DNA from: Chara braunii
Taxonomy: Eukaryota > Streptophyta > Charophyceae > Charales > Characeae
Reading direction: 5' to 3'
NCBI GenBank assembly: GCA_003427395.1
Contig: BFEA01000058.1
Coordinates: 4,073,139-4,099,551 of the forward strand
Length of the DNA stretch: 26,413 nucleotides
Position 1 is the stretch's first letter. Each line of letters starts with the position of its first letter. The notes under the pieces are model-generated. The model worked only from the letters and a program-made list of their open reading frames with translations. It was not told the origin of the DNA and ran no database searches. The translations under genes and the position numbers were made by a program. Below, piece after piece: positions 9,526 through 17,922 of the stretch.

Positions 9526-9870
9526 TCAATCTGGCGCTTTCCTTTCTGCAGTGACAGCTTGTGGAGCGGTCTGCATCAGTTCCTCCCGAGTGAACCATCT
9601 GTCCTCCTTAGGATTAGTGTGATGCCTAAACCGAACGCGGTACTGCAGCTTCGGCTTAGGAGGATGTTTCTTGCCTGTTTGTCTTGGAACTGGCATTTCT
9701 TTGTGGTCCACGATGTCATCGATGTCGACCTCTCCATCCATGGTTGGGGGCAGCATTGAGCGTCATGAGGGAAACTGATGAGTTTCCTCGAATGGTGCAA
9801 GCTTAGAGGCGTGAAAGACAGGGTAGGTGCGAAGGTGACCAGGGATCTGAACTACATATGATGGCCCATC
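9526..9870 (-). pseudogene. Element 1 integrase C-terminus and chromodomain-like domain
   Basis: In one frame (9756-9526), MLPPTMDGEVDIDDIVDH begins a chromodomain-like module that continues with a KPKLQYRVRFRHH strand and EDRWFTREELMQTAPQ. The order V-D-I-D-x-I-V, Y-x-V-x-F and a later W follows the chromodomain fold. Just upstream (about 9870-9766) a different frame carries GPSYVVQIPGHL and YPVFHASKLAPF, the typical end of Ty3/gypsy integrases, then a TGA in place of a sense codon before the chromodomain. Chromodomains in chromoviruses steer integration toward particular chromatin. Its position directly before the polypurine tract fits the end of pol. Frameshift and stop make it a pseudogene. 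Confidence 0.75.
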
Positions 9871-9874
9871 CTGA

Positions 9875-10468
9875 TCATCCTCGACAATATCCAGAACCGC
9901 CCGGGGTCCAAAGTACTGTGGCATGAGCTTGCGGGATATCCTGTGCTCTTGTCCCAGTTCTGAGGACTTGACCCAGACTCTGTCCCCTACCTGGAATGGA
10001 GATGGGTTCTATCATCGCCGCCTGCGCCTTGTGCATCTGTTCTACAGCAAGCTGCATCAACTGTTCATATCGATATGCAAATTCCAATGTACCAGATGCA
10101 GCTGTCGGTTGATTCTCAGGTAGTAGAAAGTCTAGAGGCAATCGAGGCCGGAACGTCAGTAGCAAAGTGTTTGGACTTACGCCTGTTGTGCTGTGCACAG
10201 CATTGTTGTACAGGCTGGCGATGAGAGCAAGCTTCTCAGCCCAGTCCACCTGGTTAGGCTTGATGTAATGCCTTAACAGGTGCTGTACAGCGCGGTTCAG
10301 CTGTTCTGCCTGCCCATTTGCCTCTGGGTGGTTCCCAGATGTCATCTGCAGCTGTGTTCCTTGTTCTGCAGCTGCAGCTTTCCACAACTCACTCGTGAAT
10401 CTGACATCCCGGTCACTCACAATAAACTTCGGTAGCCCAAAGTCTCTGACCCAATTCTCCTTGAACAT
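9875..10468 (-). pseudogene. Element 1 integrase core, second half
   Basis: This is the distal part of the DDE integrase core that inserts retroviral-type cDNA into the genome. The frame opens with FKENWVRDFGLPKFIVSDRD, where the D of VSDRD is the second catalytic acid, and continues to HPEANGQAEQLNR, whose E is the third. A YNNAVHSTTGVSPN stretch and a PLDFLLPEN stretch follow, as is usual in Ty3/gypsy integrases. Near residue 155 a small deletion or shift moves the reading frame: the expected FQVGDRVWVKS segment is readable in another frame around 9994-9960. The frame then ends at 9875. It continues the 10510-10719 fragment after a frame change between 10469 and 10510. Confidence 0.8.
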
Positions 10469-10509
10469 CTTAATGACGTACTCGTCTTCGATGTTTCAGG
10501 CATCACAAC

Positions 10510-10719
10510 TTATCTAGCGTACTTACTAAATCTATCCACAATGGTAAAGATGTGTCTCATTCCACTCTTGCTGGTGACCAGTGTGTCCATGAAGTTCATG
10601 GACAGGCTCTCACCAGGCCTTTTTGAAATCGGAAGGGGCTTAAGAAGCCCAAGAGGGGCCCTGTGTACGTGGCTTGTCCCTTTGACATACCTGACAAGTC
10701 TCCACGTACAGCTTGGCAT
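10510..10719 (-). pseudogene. Element 1 integrase core, first half
   Basis: The frame includes PLGLLKPLPISKRPGES, LSMNFMDTLVTSKSG and IFTIVDRFSKYAR, the beginning of the integrase catalytic core. The family normally has an aspartate two residues before the FM/FI of this block (the first of the D,D,E triad). Here the residue is N (SMNFMD), so the catalytic acid appears lost. A stop at 10510 and a frame change separate it from the second half. It overlaps in sequence with the end of the RNase H/zinc-finger frame. Confidence 0.75.
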
Positions 10720-11362
10720 CTCTCATCATCGTGGGCCACCAGAACTGCTGCAGCAAATTGGCCGCAGTCTTCTTATACCCAAAATGTCTTGTGGCATCAT
10801 GACACTCACCTAAAAATAAACTACGCAAAGACTCACGATTAGGCACACACAGACGTTTATTCCCAACCTTCTCAAGGAACAGTAGGCCGTTGACCAACTC
10901 AAACTCAGTAGAAGTCGTTTTGTCCTTTGCCTCGAGTCTGGGTATGATCTCAGCCATAAACAGATCCTCGCGATAGGCTTCCACCAGAGTGCGAATGACA
11001 TCGTCAACAAGCCCAAACTCAGTTATCAGCGCACCGAGGAAGTCTGGCCTACACGACAACGCATCAGCAAGTCTGTTGTTTTCTCCTTTGATGTACTGAG
11101 GCTCGAAGTCATATTGTTCAATGACTTCGATCCATCTTCTTAGTGCGCCAGAGAGAACTGGCTGGGTTCTCATCCACTTCAGTGTCTGGTGATCAGTCCT
11201 CATGTAGAAGAACCATCCAAGGAGGTAGTGCCTCCAGTGGGTTATTGCCTTATAGATCGCATAGAGCTCCTTCTCATAGGTGGACTCAACCAACTTCTGA
11301 GAGGGCATCTTTTTGGACATCTCGACAGGCCTAAACTTTGGCCCCTCCTGTTGCGCAAGCAC
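10640..11362 (-). pseudogene. Element 1 RNase H and integrase zinc-binding domain
   Basis: Residues 1-105 are the Ty3/gypsy RNase H domain that degrades the RNA of the RNA:DNA hybrid. They contain LVESTYEKELYAIYKAITHW, YMRTDHQTLKWM and a YIKGENNRLADALSCRPD end with the catalytic D in ADALS. The N-terminal strand with the first catalytic aspartate (TTDAS in relatives) is missing: sequence jumps from KPPDP in the preceding frame straight to LAQQEG. After a linker comes the H2C2 integrase zinc finger: ECHDATRHFGYKKTAANL, FWWPTMMRD and CQVCQRDK. This is the longest clean open stretch of Element 1 besides the protease/RT frame, but the deletion makes it non-functional. Confidence 0.85.
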
Positions 11363-11770
11363 GACGCAGGATCAGGAGGCTTCAAGACCTCGTGGTGCGT
11401 CAATGCATGCTTCAGATGTCTGAAGGCAACCTCACACCCGTCTGTCCACTCCCATGGGGTGTCAAGGCGGGTCAGGTCCGTCGAAGGGGCGGCAACTCTG
11501 CTATAGTTCTTTACAAAATTGCGGTAGTAGCCGGTCATCCCTAAGAAGGACCTCATCTCAGTCACAGACTAAGGAGGCGGCCAGTCACGAATGATGGCCA
11601 CCTTCACGTCATGGGGCTTCAATCCTTCTGCGGAAATCTCATGACCCAGATACAAGATCCGGGTGCGGCGAAACTCACACTTCTCCCGGTTAATCTTGAA
11701 CAGGTGCTGCCGAAGGAGACTCAGGACGTTGTCTAGATGACCAACGTGCTCCTTGACAGTCCCCTACTGA
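11242..11770 (-). pseudogene. Element 1 RT thumb/connection region
   Basis: The 11565-11242 frame starts MTEMRSFLGMTGYYRNFVKN and goes on through EWTDGCEVAFRHLK to VLKPPDP, the RT-to-RNase H connection. Immediately upstream (about 11770-11574) the same frame reads HVGHLDNVLSLLRQHLFKIN and ILYLGHEISAEGLKPHDVK. A TAG sits directly before SVTEMRSF where relatives have glutamine (CAG). After VLKPPDP the frame runs off into non-homologous residues because of the deletion at about 11350-11375. This connects the RT palm fragment at 11733-12008 to the RNase H frame. Confidence 0.75.
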
Positions 11771-12008
11771 AGATAAGTATGTCATGAAGGTACACGATGA
11801 CAAACTTATCTAAGTAGTCATGAAAGATCCGGTTTATTGGGTGCTGAAAGGTGCCAGGAGCATTGCAAAGGCCGAAAGGCATCACCACAAACTCGTACAG
11901 ACCGTACGTGGTTTGAAAAGCGGTTTTGTGTTGATCCTCAGACCGTATTGCAATCTGATGGTGCTCGGACTTTAGATCTATCTTACTGAAGTACCAGCAC
12001 CCTTGCAC
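11733..12008 (-). pseudogene. Element 1 RT palm with substituted YxDD box
   Basis: This fragment carries the RT palm, which polymerises cDNA: GCWYFSKIDLKSEHHQIAI, KTAFQTTYGLYEFVVMPFGL and VIVYLHDILIFSRG. The catalytic box of the family is Y-L-D-D; here it is Y-L-H-D, so one metal-binding aspartate is gone. The upstream motif has EHH where relatives have GYH. The frame is continuous with the protease/RT frame at 12009 except for one TGA between LLD and VQGC, most simply a TGG tryptophan codon changed to TGA. After ILIFSRG a frameshift follows near 11770. Confidence 0.85.
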
Positions 12009-13082
12009 TCAGTCCAACAAGTCATCGATGAGCGGTAGGGGCTCTCGGTTCTTGACAGTGATGGCATTGAGGTCCCTATAGTCAATGCACATCCTCGAAG
12101 TTCCCCTCTTCTTTGGTACAAATAGAACTGGAGATCCATAAGGGGAGACACTCGGCCGGATGCAACCCTTCTCCACGAGTTCCTTGAGTTGCCGGCGGAG
12201 CTCATCAAGCTCGCCTGGAGACATTCGACAGATCCTACCCTTCGGAATGCTAGACCCTGGGATAATCTTTATCACGTGGACGACCTCCCTCTCGACAACC
12301 CCTTTCGACTCTTCGAATAGATCAGAGAACTTAGCGACTACTTCCTTTATCTTCAGCGACATTTTCATCGGCTCGCCTGCTGCAGAGACATAAACTAGAT
12401 ACATACCCTCCTTCGGATTTTGCTTATAATAATTATAGAACGCGGCCGCACACATGCATCCGCAGGACTCGATCAAACTACTAGCCTTGAACTTACGTAA
12501 TCTGGCGCTCCCTCCATTGGGCAAAGTGTCCTTGACCACTTTTCGGTCCCAATCAAACTGGGGCTGTGCAACTGAGAACATACCTAACAGGATATCCATA
12601 GGGAGGTCATCGCTGATTAGGAATGAGACTCGGTGTCTCAGTTCCCCTCCTGCATACGGGAAAAGACACTCTATGTCTTTNAGGTAGTCATGGACTACCA
12701 TGTGCTGTTTGTTGGCGCAGGTCGAATCCATAGGTCGACTCAGGCGCTGCACTTGCCCCTGTAAGTGCAACCTCTCAATGCACGCGCGACTAGTGAAGTT
12801 CCGCGTCGAACAAGTGTCGTAATAGGCCCCAGCCTTATGGCCGCCGATGGCTATCTCGTAGACGAACAACTCACCCTTAGCGGCTTTGGCCATGGCCGTC
12901 CAAGAAGCTAGCGGGTGCGATCTAGACCACTCCTCTAGCTCCTCTGAGGACTGAAACACATTCAGCGAACAGAGGATCGTTGGGTCTGAATGTGTTTTGC
13001 GGGACGACGATGGAGTCGTTAGCTTGGGCCATCTCTCGAGATGGTGGGGGTGTGTCCACCACCTCGACCCTAGCAGGAACAA
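12009..13082 (-). pseudogene. Element 1 protease and N-terminal RT
   Basis: A 357-codon open stretch. Residues about 63-190 are an aspartic protease-like region starting KGELFVYEIAIGGHKAGAYY and including [16 protein letters not shown], the second conserved block. The active site reads Y-D-T-C-S-T-R-N-F, whereas pepsin-type proteases need D-[TS]-G; the glycine is replaced by cysteine. Residues about 230-357 are the RT fingers: [39 protein letters not shown], then [15 protein letters not shown] and LIDDLLD, ending at TGA (see 11733-12008). The first ~60 residues have no clear homology and may be shifted gag/linker sequence. One X (N at 12681) lies in the protease. Confidence 0.85.
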
Positions 13083-13085
13083 CTA

Positions 13086-13440
13086 CTATTCGTACTGGCC
13101 CGACGTGTTTCCCGGAGCAGTGCTAGAACTATTGGCCACATTGCTACCTACGGGAGCGGAGGATTCCAACACCTGCCCCATAGTAGTCGGGATCGTCTCG
13201 ATCACCTTCTTGTTGTGGCAGTTGAACAGTGAGACCCGCTTTCTCCCATGGAGGAGCATTGGGGTCAACTTGACTCCTAGACCGGGAACGTCCACGACGT
13301 CTATCAGTCGCCTTACCTTTCTGGACAGAGGCAGCGACTATGCCACCCCCTGAAACTTCTACGCTGCTCGTCTCTGAACCCGTTCCCGCCTGGACGTCGT
13401 TTTCCAACTCGATGGTTGAACCATCGTTGTCGATGAACAC
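13086..13440 (-). pseudogene. Element 1 gag C-terminal region
   Basis: One frame (13440-13144) reads MFIDNDGSTIELENDVQAG, then SGGGIVAASVQKGKATDRRR and GRSRSRSQVDPNAPPWEKAG, an Arg/Ser-rich basic stretch typical of gag nucleic-acid-binding tails. A second frame (13295-13086) carries VSLFNCHNKKVIETIP and then a Ser/Asn-rich tail. A frameshift lies between them near 13250. I do not see an intact CCHC zinc knuckle. The middle gag fragment upstream is in yet another frame. Confidence 0.6.
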
Positions 13441-13954
13441 TATGCGGCCCTTCGCCAGTTGGGAGGTAGTGCCTTTTTCCTACCATCCATCGTGGGTGTA
13501 TGTCCATGCCCTATCTTTGCCTCTAGGTCTAGGGCCTTCTTGTTGAATGAGGGAAAGCTTTGCATCTTGATGTTGGCCTCACCTGCCAACTGATTCTTGA
13601 GAGGCATAGGAAAACATCTCAAGTATGCAGTGAGTAGGACCTGGGAGTCAGAGCGTACTCCAGGAACATAGATCATACGCTCTACTGCGTCTTTGGCCTC
13701 CCTTACTGAGTTGAACTCCCTGTTGTTCAAAGTCAGGATCGCGTCAGTGGCCTACTGCGTCTGTGGCCTCCTTTACTGACTTGAACTGCCTGTTGTTCAA
13801 AGTTAGGATCGCGTCAGTGGCCTTTTGAGCTTACTGAGGATCATGCCACCTTTCTTCCACCAACTTAAGGAAGTCGTTTGGTTTCTGGTTGACAGCCCAA
13901 GCGCGGAAGTCATGATCGTAGCCCTGTAGCTGCACTAAACCACTCAACCATCTT
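13440..13954 (-). pseudogene. Element 1 gag middle region, broken by a 70-bp duplication
   Basis: Reading from the Element 2 insertion, the minus strand gives LQGYDHDFRAWAVNQKPND, then FLKLVEERWHDPQ (13940-13845), then AQKATDAILTLNNR before the 70-bp tandem duplication (13683-13822) shifts the frame. The next open part (13730-13440) reads NNREFNSVREAKDAVERMIY, YLRCFPMPLKNQLAGEANIK and FNKKALDLEAKIGHGHTPTM. These are gag capsid-like sequences. The part N-terminal to the insertion is at 20972-21874; the codons on the two sides join in frame (S-A-T-R-W-L), which proves they were one gene. Confidence 0.75.
13683..13822 (-). repeat. 70-bp tandem duplication inside Element 1 gag
   Basis: Unit 13683-13752 (plus strand TACTGCGTCTTTGGCCTCCC ... 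GTCAGTGGCC) is repeated at 13753-13822 with a handful of substitutions. Seventy is not divisible by three, so the duplication itself shifts the gag frame. Confidence 0.92.
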
Positions 13955-14058
13955 TGAAACAGTTTTCACCTTTCTGCAGTCATAGATGCGGGCCCTAGAG
14001 TTTGATCCCCAGACCTTACCTTGCCCATGTACAGTATCGAGTTGACCCCCGAGCATTT
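13955..14058 (+). repeat. Partial LTR copy (duplicated start of Element 2 5' LTR)
   Basis: TGAAACAGTTTTCACC to CGAGTTGACCCCCGAGCA matches the first ~100 bp of the LTRs at 14159 and 19883. It ends abruptly where Element 1 gag sequence begins again, so it belongs to the tandem duplication and is not a separate insertion. Confidence 0.85.
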
Positions 14059-14154
14059 CATGCCACCTTTAAGGAAGTCGTCCAGTTTTTGGTTGACTGC
14101 CCAAGTGCGGAAGTCATGCCCGTATCCCTGTACGTGCACTAAACCACTCAACCA

Positions 14155-14158
14155 TCTT
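14155..14158 (+). repeat. Left target-site duplication of Element 2 (TCTT)
   Basis: TCTT directly precedes the LTR start TGAAAC, matching TCTT at 20972-20975 directly after the LTR end CA. A longer reading (CATCTT) is possible if the LTR ends slightly earlier. Confidence 0.7.
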
Positions 14159-14666
14159 TGAAACGGTTTTCACCTTTCTGCAGTCACAGATGCGGGCCCT
14201 AAAGTCCGATCCCCAGACCTTACCTTGCCCATGTACAGTATCGAGTTGACCCTCGAGTGTTTGAACCCGTGACCTGTGTTTTGGTAGTTGTTTGTTGTCT
14301 GTCGTAGGTTTGTGTAGTTGTAGGGGTCGATCTGTAGGTCTGGTGAGTAGGGGTCACAACTCTGTAGAGGTCGTAGCCGTAGNTNTTCTGAAAGGTCAAG
14401 GTCGTAGTTGCTACAGTTCTGAAAGGTCAAGGTCGTAGCTGCTACAGTACTCGAAAGGCCAAGTCCATAGAGTTCTGGAAGGTCTGGAAGTGGCCTTTCG
14501 AAGTTGTCTCACGTTTAACCAGAGGCAAGTGGGCAAGTGGTAAGCCCAACGGCACTGAGTCGGCAGTGCAATCCCGTGCAGTCAGCGGTACTGCCCCAGT
14601 TAGTCGCAGCCCAGTCAAGCAAGTACCATGAGGGTCTGTGTGCACCATGGGCTCGGTGGAAAGGTG
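14159..14666 (+). repeat. Element 2 5' LTR, truncated
   Basis: It aligns from TGAAACGGTTTTCACC through CATGAGGGTCTGTGTGCACC and GTGGAAAGG to the first ~610 bp of the 3' LTR, then stops. Four bases later comes the gag ATG. The distal ~480 bp of the LTR (with TATA box and presumably R/U5), the primer binding site and the leader are missing. It contains its own 31-bp tandem duplication (14386-14447, TTCTGAAAGGTCAAGGTCGT) and lacks the 111-bp duplication found in the 3' LTR. Ns at 14383 and 14385. Confidence 0.8.
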
Positions 14667-14669
14667 ATA

Positions 14670-15554
14670 ATGGCGCAGAGGGAGGAGATTCAGGCGCAAG
14701 CAGACATACAAGGAAAATTAGATGTTATTTCAAGAAATATAGAACTCCTAGCTAGAGCCTGGGATGAGCAACATCAGTTTACTCGAGCCGAGGACATTGC
14801 TTTACAATTTATCCGTCTGGGGTTTAGAGATTTTGCACCTGAAATGATGCTGCACGTAGGTGCAGAGATGTAGGTGAGGATAGAGGGCACAAAGAAATTT
14901 TGCACAGGCGCCATTGAGGGCACAAAGCTGGCCACTCCAAAGGAGGAGGAGGTACGTCCCCGTAGAGAGTCCGTTAAGATCAAGTTTCTTGAACCCTACA
15001 GTGGGGAAAAGAAAGAAAATCTCGATAACTGGGAGGTGAGTATCAACACGTATGTCTATTTACAGCATATGGTGCCCGAGGAACAAGTCCTCATTGCCTT
15101 CCAGGCTCTCAAAGACGAAGCGGCTAGCTTCGGCAGATCCCTCACTCGTGCTGCACAGTGCGAAATGGTAGCCTATTCTAAAATCACTCCTCTCCCTGAA
15201 TTCCTGAAATTATTGAAGGAACGATTTGCAGGTGCCAGTCGAGGAGTAAGAGCCTCAAACAAGCTGCAAACTATCCATTTGCGCCAATGGAGGAGTGCAA
15301 GGGCACTCGAGGGCGTTAGGGACGAGCTAGTAGCCGTCCTAGACCACGGGGTCACTGAGACCCAGTTGGTCAACCTCTTCTATCGCCCCATGCCAGCGCC
15401 CCTGGGGGGGCCCTTCTTCGGAAAGAGCCGACATCCCACCATGACATATGATACGTTGAGTAGAGAGGTGGTGTTGTTCGAAGTCCATGCCAGTTTCCAC
15501 TTTCTGGCACAAGGACTTACCATCTCAGGTCAAGTTAGTGCCAAGGATCATTAG
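14670..15554 (+). pseudogene. Element 2 gag, capsid part
   Basis: The structural protein that packages the retrotransposon RNA. The ATG at 14670 begins MAQREEIQAQADIQGKLDVI, a likely coiled-coil N-terminus, and runs to MMLHVGAEM before an in-frame TAG (14871-14873). The same frame continues with PRRESVKIKFLEPYSGEKKE, NLDNWEVSINTYVYLQHMV, EEQVLIAFQALKDEAASFGR and EFLKLLKERFAGASRGV, a retrotransposon gag fold with the W and Y/F positions of the family. A second TAG ends it at 15554. The N-terminal ATG is chosen because coding-like sequence begins there just past the truncated LTR. Length to the capsid end is normal for Ty3/gypsy gag; the nucleocapsid has been separated by frameshift. Confidence 0.8.
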
Positions 15555-16083
15555 ATCCTTACTTTGGATGAGGGTGATATGGCAAGGTCCCATATAGTCA
15601 CATCAGTGGGGCCTAGAGGAGGACAGTAGTGGGGGTCAGGGGGTTCAGGGGGTTGGCGGCAGGGGAAACTGCCAAGAGGGAGGTAGGGGTCAAGGTCCCC
15701 CGCCAAACCGCTCATGATCTTATCGGTGGTGGATGGCTCCCTGGCTTGCCACAAGGCAGACCATGGGAAGATTTGGGCTTGGACCAGTCCGTATGGCAGT
15801 GATGTGTGGATCAGGATCATTGCATTTATTGCGGTGATCCTGGCCACATAATTAAATATTGTCCAAACTATAGAGAAGCCCGGTATGCTGCACAAGCAGC
15901 AAAAGGCAACCGTCGGTAGGGGTTGCAATTGCCCTTACCCCTAGGTCATGTGGAGAAGAGTGCGCGCACCACAGAGGAACTCTCAAACCACATGAGCCTA
16001 CGACAAAGGTTGCTGGCCAGTGCCTAGATAGTTGTTCAGAGACTGCTTGTGTTAGAGTCTCTCTAGGTACTTCCCTCAGAGGC
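15555..16083 (+). pseudogene. Element 2 gag nucleocapsid remnant with CCHC zinc knuckle
   Basis: No long open frame remains, but at 15821-15862 the plus strand reads C-I-Y-C-G-D-P-G-H-I-I-K-Y-C, a perfect C-x2-C-x4-H-x4-C zinc knuckle, followed by PNYREARYAAQAAKGNRR and a stop. This is the RNA-binding nucleocapsid part of gag. It lies in a different frame from the capsid part (frame of 15821 versus 14670), so at least one frameshift separates them. Between 15600 and 15720 the sequence is G-rich (GGTCAGGGGGTTCAGGGGG), consistent with a Gly/Arg-rich linker. Confidence 0.75.
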
Positions 16084-16322
16084 GTGGCTGAAGAGTTGAA
16101 GGAGAGGATGCCTACCCGGGCCAAGATGAAGGATGGGAAAGGGCAACTAGTTTTAGTAGATGTAGAGATTTTCAGAGGTAGAGTAGGGGCCCTTATAGAC
16201 ATTGAGGCCACCCGCAACTATATCAGTAGGAAAGCGCTGCAGAAGTTAAAGCTGAACCTGAAAGTTCAAAATTAGAAGACCCTATAGTTAGTATCCTCGC
16301 AGACAATCGCACTATGTGAGTC
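16084..16322 (+). pseudogene. Element 2 aspartic protease, N-terminal half
   Basis: The retroelement protease cleaves the gag-pol polyprotein. The frame reads GQLVLVDVEIFRGRVGALID and then IEATRNYISRKALQKLKLNL. Relatives have the D-S-G-A-T active site at this point; here the D is kept but S-G is replaced by I-E, so the flap and catalytic geometry are lost. A TAG at 16273 results from a frameshift near 16265: the continuation (LEDPIVSILADN) is in the third frame and then meets a TGA at 16317. Its C-terminal half follows at 16323. Confidence 0.75.
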
Positions 16323-16769
16323 GAGGATTACGTCGAGGGACTCCAGGCGTACTTTCGCCTAGAGAAAGATGGGAAGGTGGAGAAAGTTTTCCATTGTCTG
16401 ACTCTCCTCGTAGAGAACAACCTTCCTTTCGATATAGTCCTAGGAATGGATTGGGGAGAGGCAGCAAGGGCCACACTGCATTTGAGAGAGCATGAGTGTA
16501 GGCTCCGTAGTCCCACAAGTGAAGTTAAGACTGCTCGCTTGTTTCATGTGTCAGGAGTAGACAACACTCTGGGACATTGTTGTCTCAGTGCTCCTGAGTT
16601 CACGCTCTTAGTAAAGGAGCAGTTAAAAGAGCAGGTTATTGTAGCAGCCTATGTGAGGTCAGTCACTGAGCCTAAGGAGACACCCATAGACCCTGCTATT
16701 GCCAATCCGCTGGAAGAATATACAAATTTAGTTAAGTCACCTACAGGAGTAGTGGTGCGGTCGATCTAG
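16323..16769 (+). pseudogene. Element 2 protease C-terminal half and PR-RT linker
   Basis: The frame continues the protease with VEDYVEGLQAYFRLEKDGK and FHCLTLLVENNLPFDIVLGM (the second conserved protease block ending in D-I-V-L-G-M), followed by DWGEAARATLHLREHECRL and a linker rich in charged residues. A TAG at 16767-16769 interrupts the frame before the RT, which continues in the same frame at 16770. The most economical explanation for that stop is a CAG codon changed to TAG. Confidence 0.75.
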
Positions 16770-17456
16770 CATCGCATAGAGATGGAGCCTAGCAGTAGGA
16801 CTCCTAAGGGAGCCATCTATAGAATGTCCCCAAAGGAGTTAGAGGAGCTGCGTACGCAGTTAGATGAGCTCCTTGAGAAGGGTTGGATTAGGCCCAGTTC
16901 ATCTCCATTTGGAGCACTTGTTCTTTTTGTCCCCCAAAAGGAGGGAGAGCTCAAAATGTGTATAGACTATAGGGGTCTCAATGCTATCACAGTAAAGAAT
17001 GCAGAACCACTGCCCCGTATAGATGATTTGTTGGATCTGGTGTAGGGCTGCAAGTATTTTTCGAAGATAGATTTGAAGTCCGACTATCGTCAGATAGAGG
17101 TTCATCCTGATGAGCAGTATAAGACAGCATTCCGGACTATACATGGGCACTACGAGTTTATAGTTATGCCCTTTGGACTAACCAATGCGGCAACTTTCGA
17201 GTGTTGTATGAATGAATTGTTTAGGCTATGGTTATATAGATTTGTTGTAGTGTATTTAGACGATATTCTAGTCTTTAGCAAGACTCACCAGGAGCATGAG
17301 GGTCATCTGAGGCAGGTCTTGGAAAAGCTTAGAGAAACTAACTTCAAGATCAACGCAAAGAAGTGCGAATGGGCCAAGACACGGGTTTTATACTTGGGCC
17401 ACGTCTTAAGCGGAGACGGTGTTAGACTTGAAGAGGCAGGTCTTGGAAAAACTTAG
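16770..17456 (+). pseudogene. Element 2 reverse transcriptase
   Basis: RNA-dependent DNA polymerase of Ty3/gypsy type. Order: [60 protein letters not shown] and RIDDLLDLV (fingers); then TAG at 17043; then GCKYFSKIDLKSDYRQIEV, KTAFRTIHGHYEFIVMPFGL and VVVYLDDILVFSKTHQEH (palm). The catalytic YLDD box is intact, unlike Element 1. The frame ends at 17456 because the 124-bp tandem duplication (17309-17556) throws it off; the first copy carries LRETNFKINAKKCEWAKTR and VLYLGHVLSGDG. Relatives have glutamine where the 17043 TAG stands. Confidence 0.88.
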
Positions 17457-17556
17457 AGAAGCTAATTTCAAGATCAACGCAAAGAAGTGCGAATGGGCCA
17501 AGACACATGTTTTATACTTGGGCCACGTCTTAGACAGAGACGACGTTAGACTTGAA
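17309..17556 (+). repeat. 124-bp tandem duplication inside Element 2 RT
   Basis: Unit 17309-17432 (GAGGCAGGTCTTGGAAAAGC ... AGACTTGAA) recurs at 17433-17556 with about ten substitutions. Both copies encode KINAKKCEWAKT and VLYLGHVL. Since 124 is 3x41+1, the duplication is a frameshift. The divergence between copies shows it is not an assembly error. Confidence 0.92.
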
Positions 17557-17922
17557 GACAACAAAATCGCAGTGATTAGAGATTGGCCAACATCTTGCAC
17601 AATGACAGAGTTGCGGTCGTTCTTAGGTCTAGCTAATTCCTGTAGGAAGTTGGTCAGGAACTTCTCCACCATCGCTGCACCCCTTCGCAGGTTGCTAAAG
17701 AAAGAAGCAATGTGGAAGTGGGACAAGAAGTGTACATCAGCCCTGAAGAAGTTGAAGCGGACTTTGATAGACTACCCAGTCCTTAAGGTAGTCGATCTGT
17801 CCCTGCCTTTCGTTGTTACCACTGATGCGAGTTGGTACGACATAGGTGTTGTTTTACAGCACGATGGCCATGGATATAGGCCCGTCGAGTTCATGTCTGC
17901 CAGGATGCTTCAGAGAAGGTAG
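17433..17922 (+). pseudogene. Element 2 RT connection and RNase H N-terminus
   Basis: This frame starts in the second copy of the 124-bp duplication (LREANFKINAKKCEWAKTHV) and proceeds through KIAVIRDWPTSCTMTELRSF, LGLANSCRKLVRNFSTIAAP and a Lys-rich connection to SLPFVVTTDASWYDIGVVLQ, the RNase H strand with the first catalytic aspartate intact. It continues with YRPVEFMSARM and then shifts frame. The stop at 17920 arises from that shift: in another frame the DNA still resembles the VETSTYARE block. The remaining RNase H domain is disrupted by an inverted duplication starting at 17863. Confidence 0.85.

Larger units (their letters stand above)
13843..14262 (+). repeat. 204-bp tandem duplication spanning Element 1 gag / Element 2 LTR junction
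   Basis: Both copies contain about 110 bp of Element 1 gag (CATGCCACCTTT ... CTCAACCATCTT) followed by about 100 bp of LTR start (TGAAAC, TTTTCACCTTTCTGCAGTCA ... CGAGTTGACC). The CCATCTTTGAAAC junctions lie 204 bp apart (LTR starts at 13955 and 14159). The left copy keeps about 12 extra bp of gag (CTTCCACCAACT) that the right copy lacks. Because the duplicated unit includes the insertion junction, it arose after Element 2 inserted. Confidence 0.85.

Noticed and set aside
9766-9800. Hammerhead-ribozyme-like words CTGATGAG...CGAA on the plus strand
   Set aside because: The stem II that could form is only about three pairs, the GAA is followed by T not A, no cleavage-site stem is seen, and the minus strand of the same bases encodes the Element 1 integrase end.
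13955-14058. A separate solo LTR fragment left of Element 2
   Set aside because: It is flanked by a repeated piece of gag with 204-bp periodicity, so it is a tandem duplication of the insertion junction.
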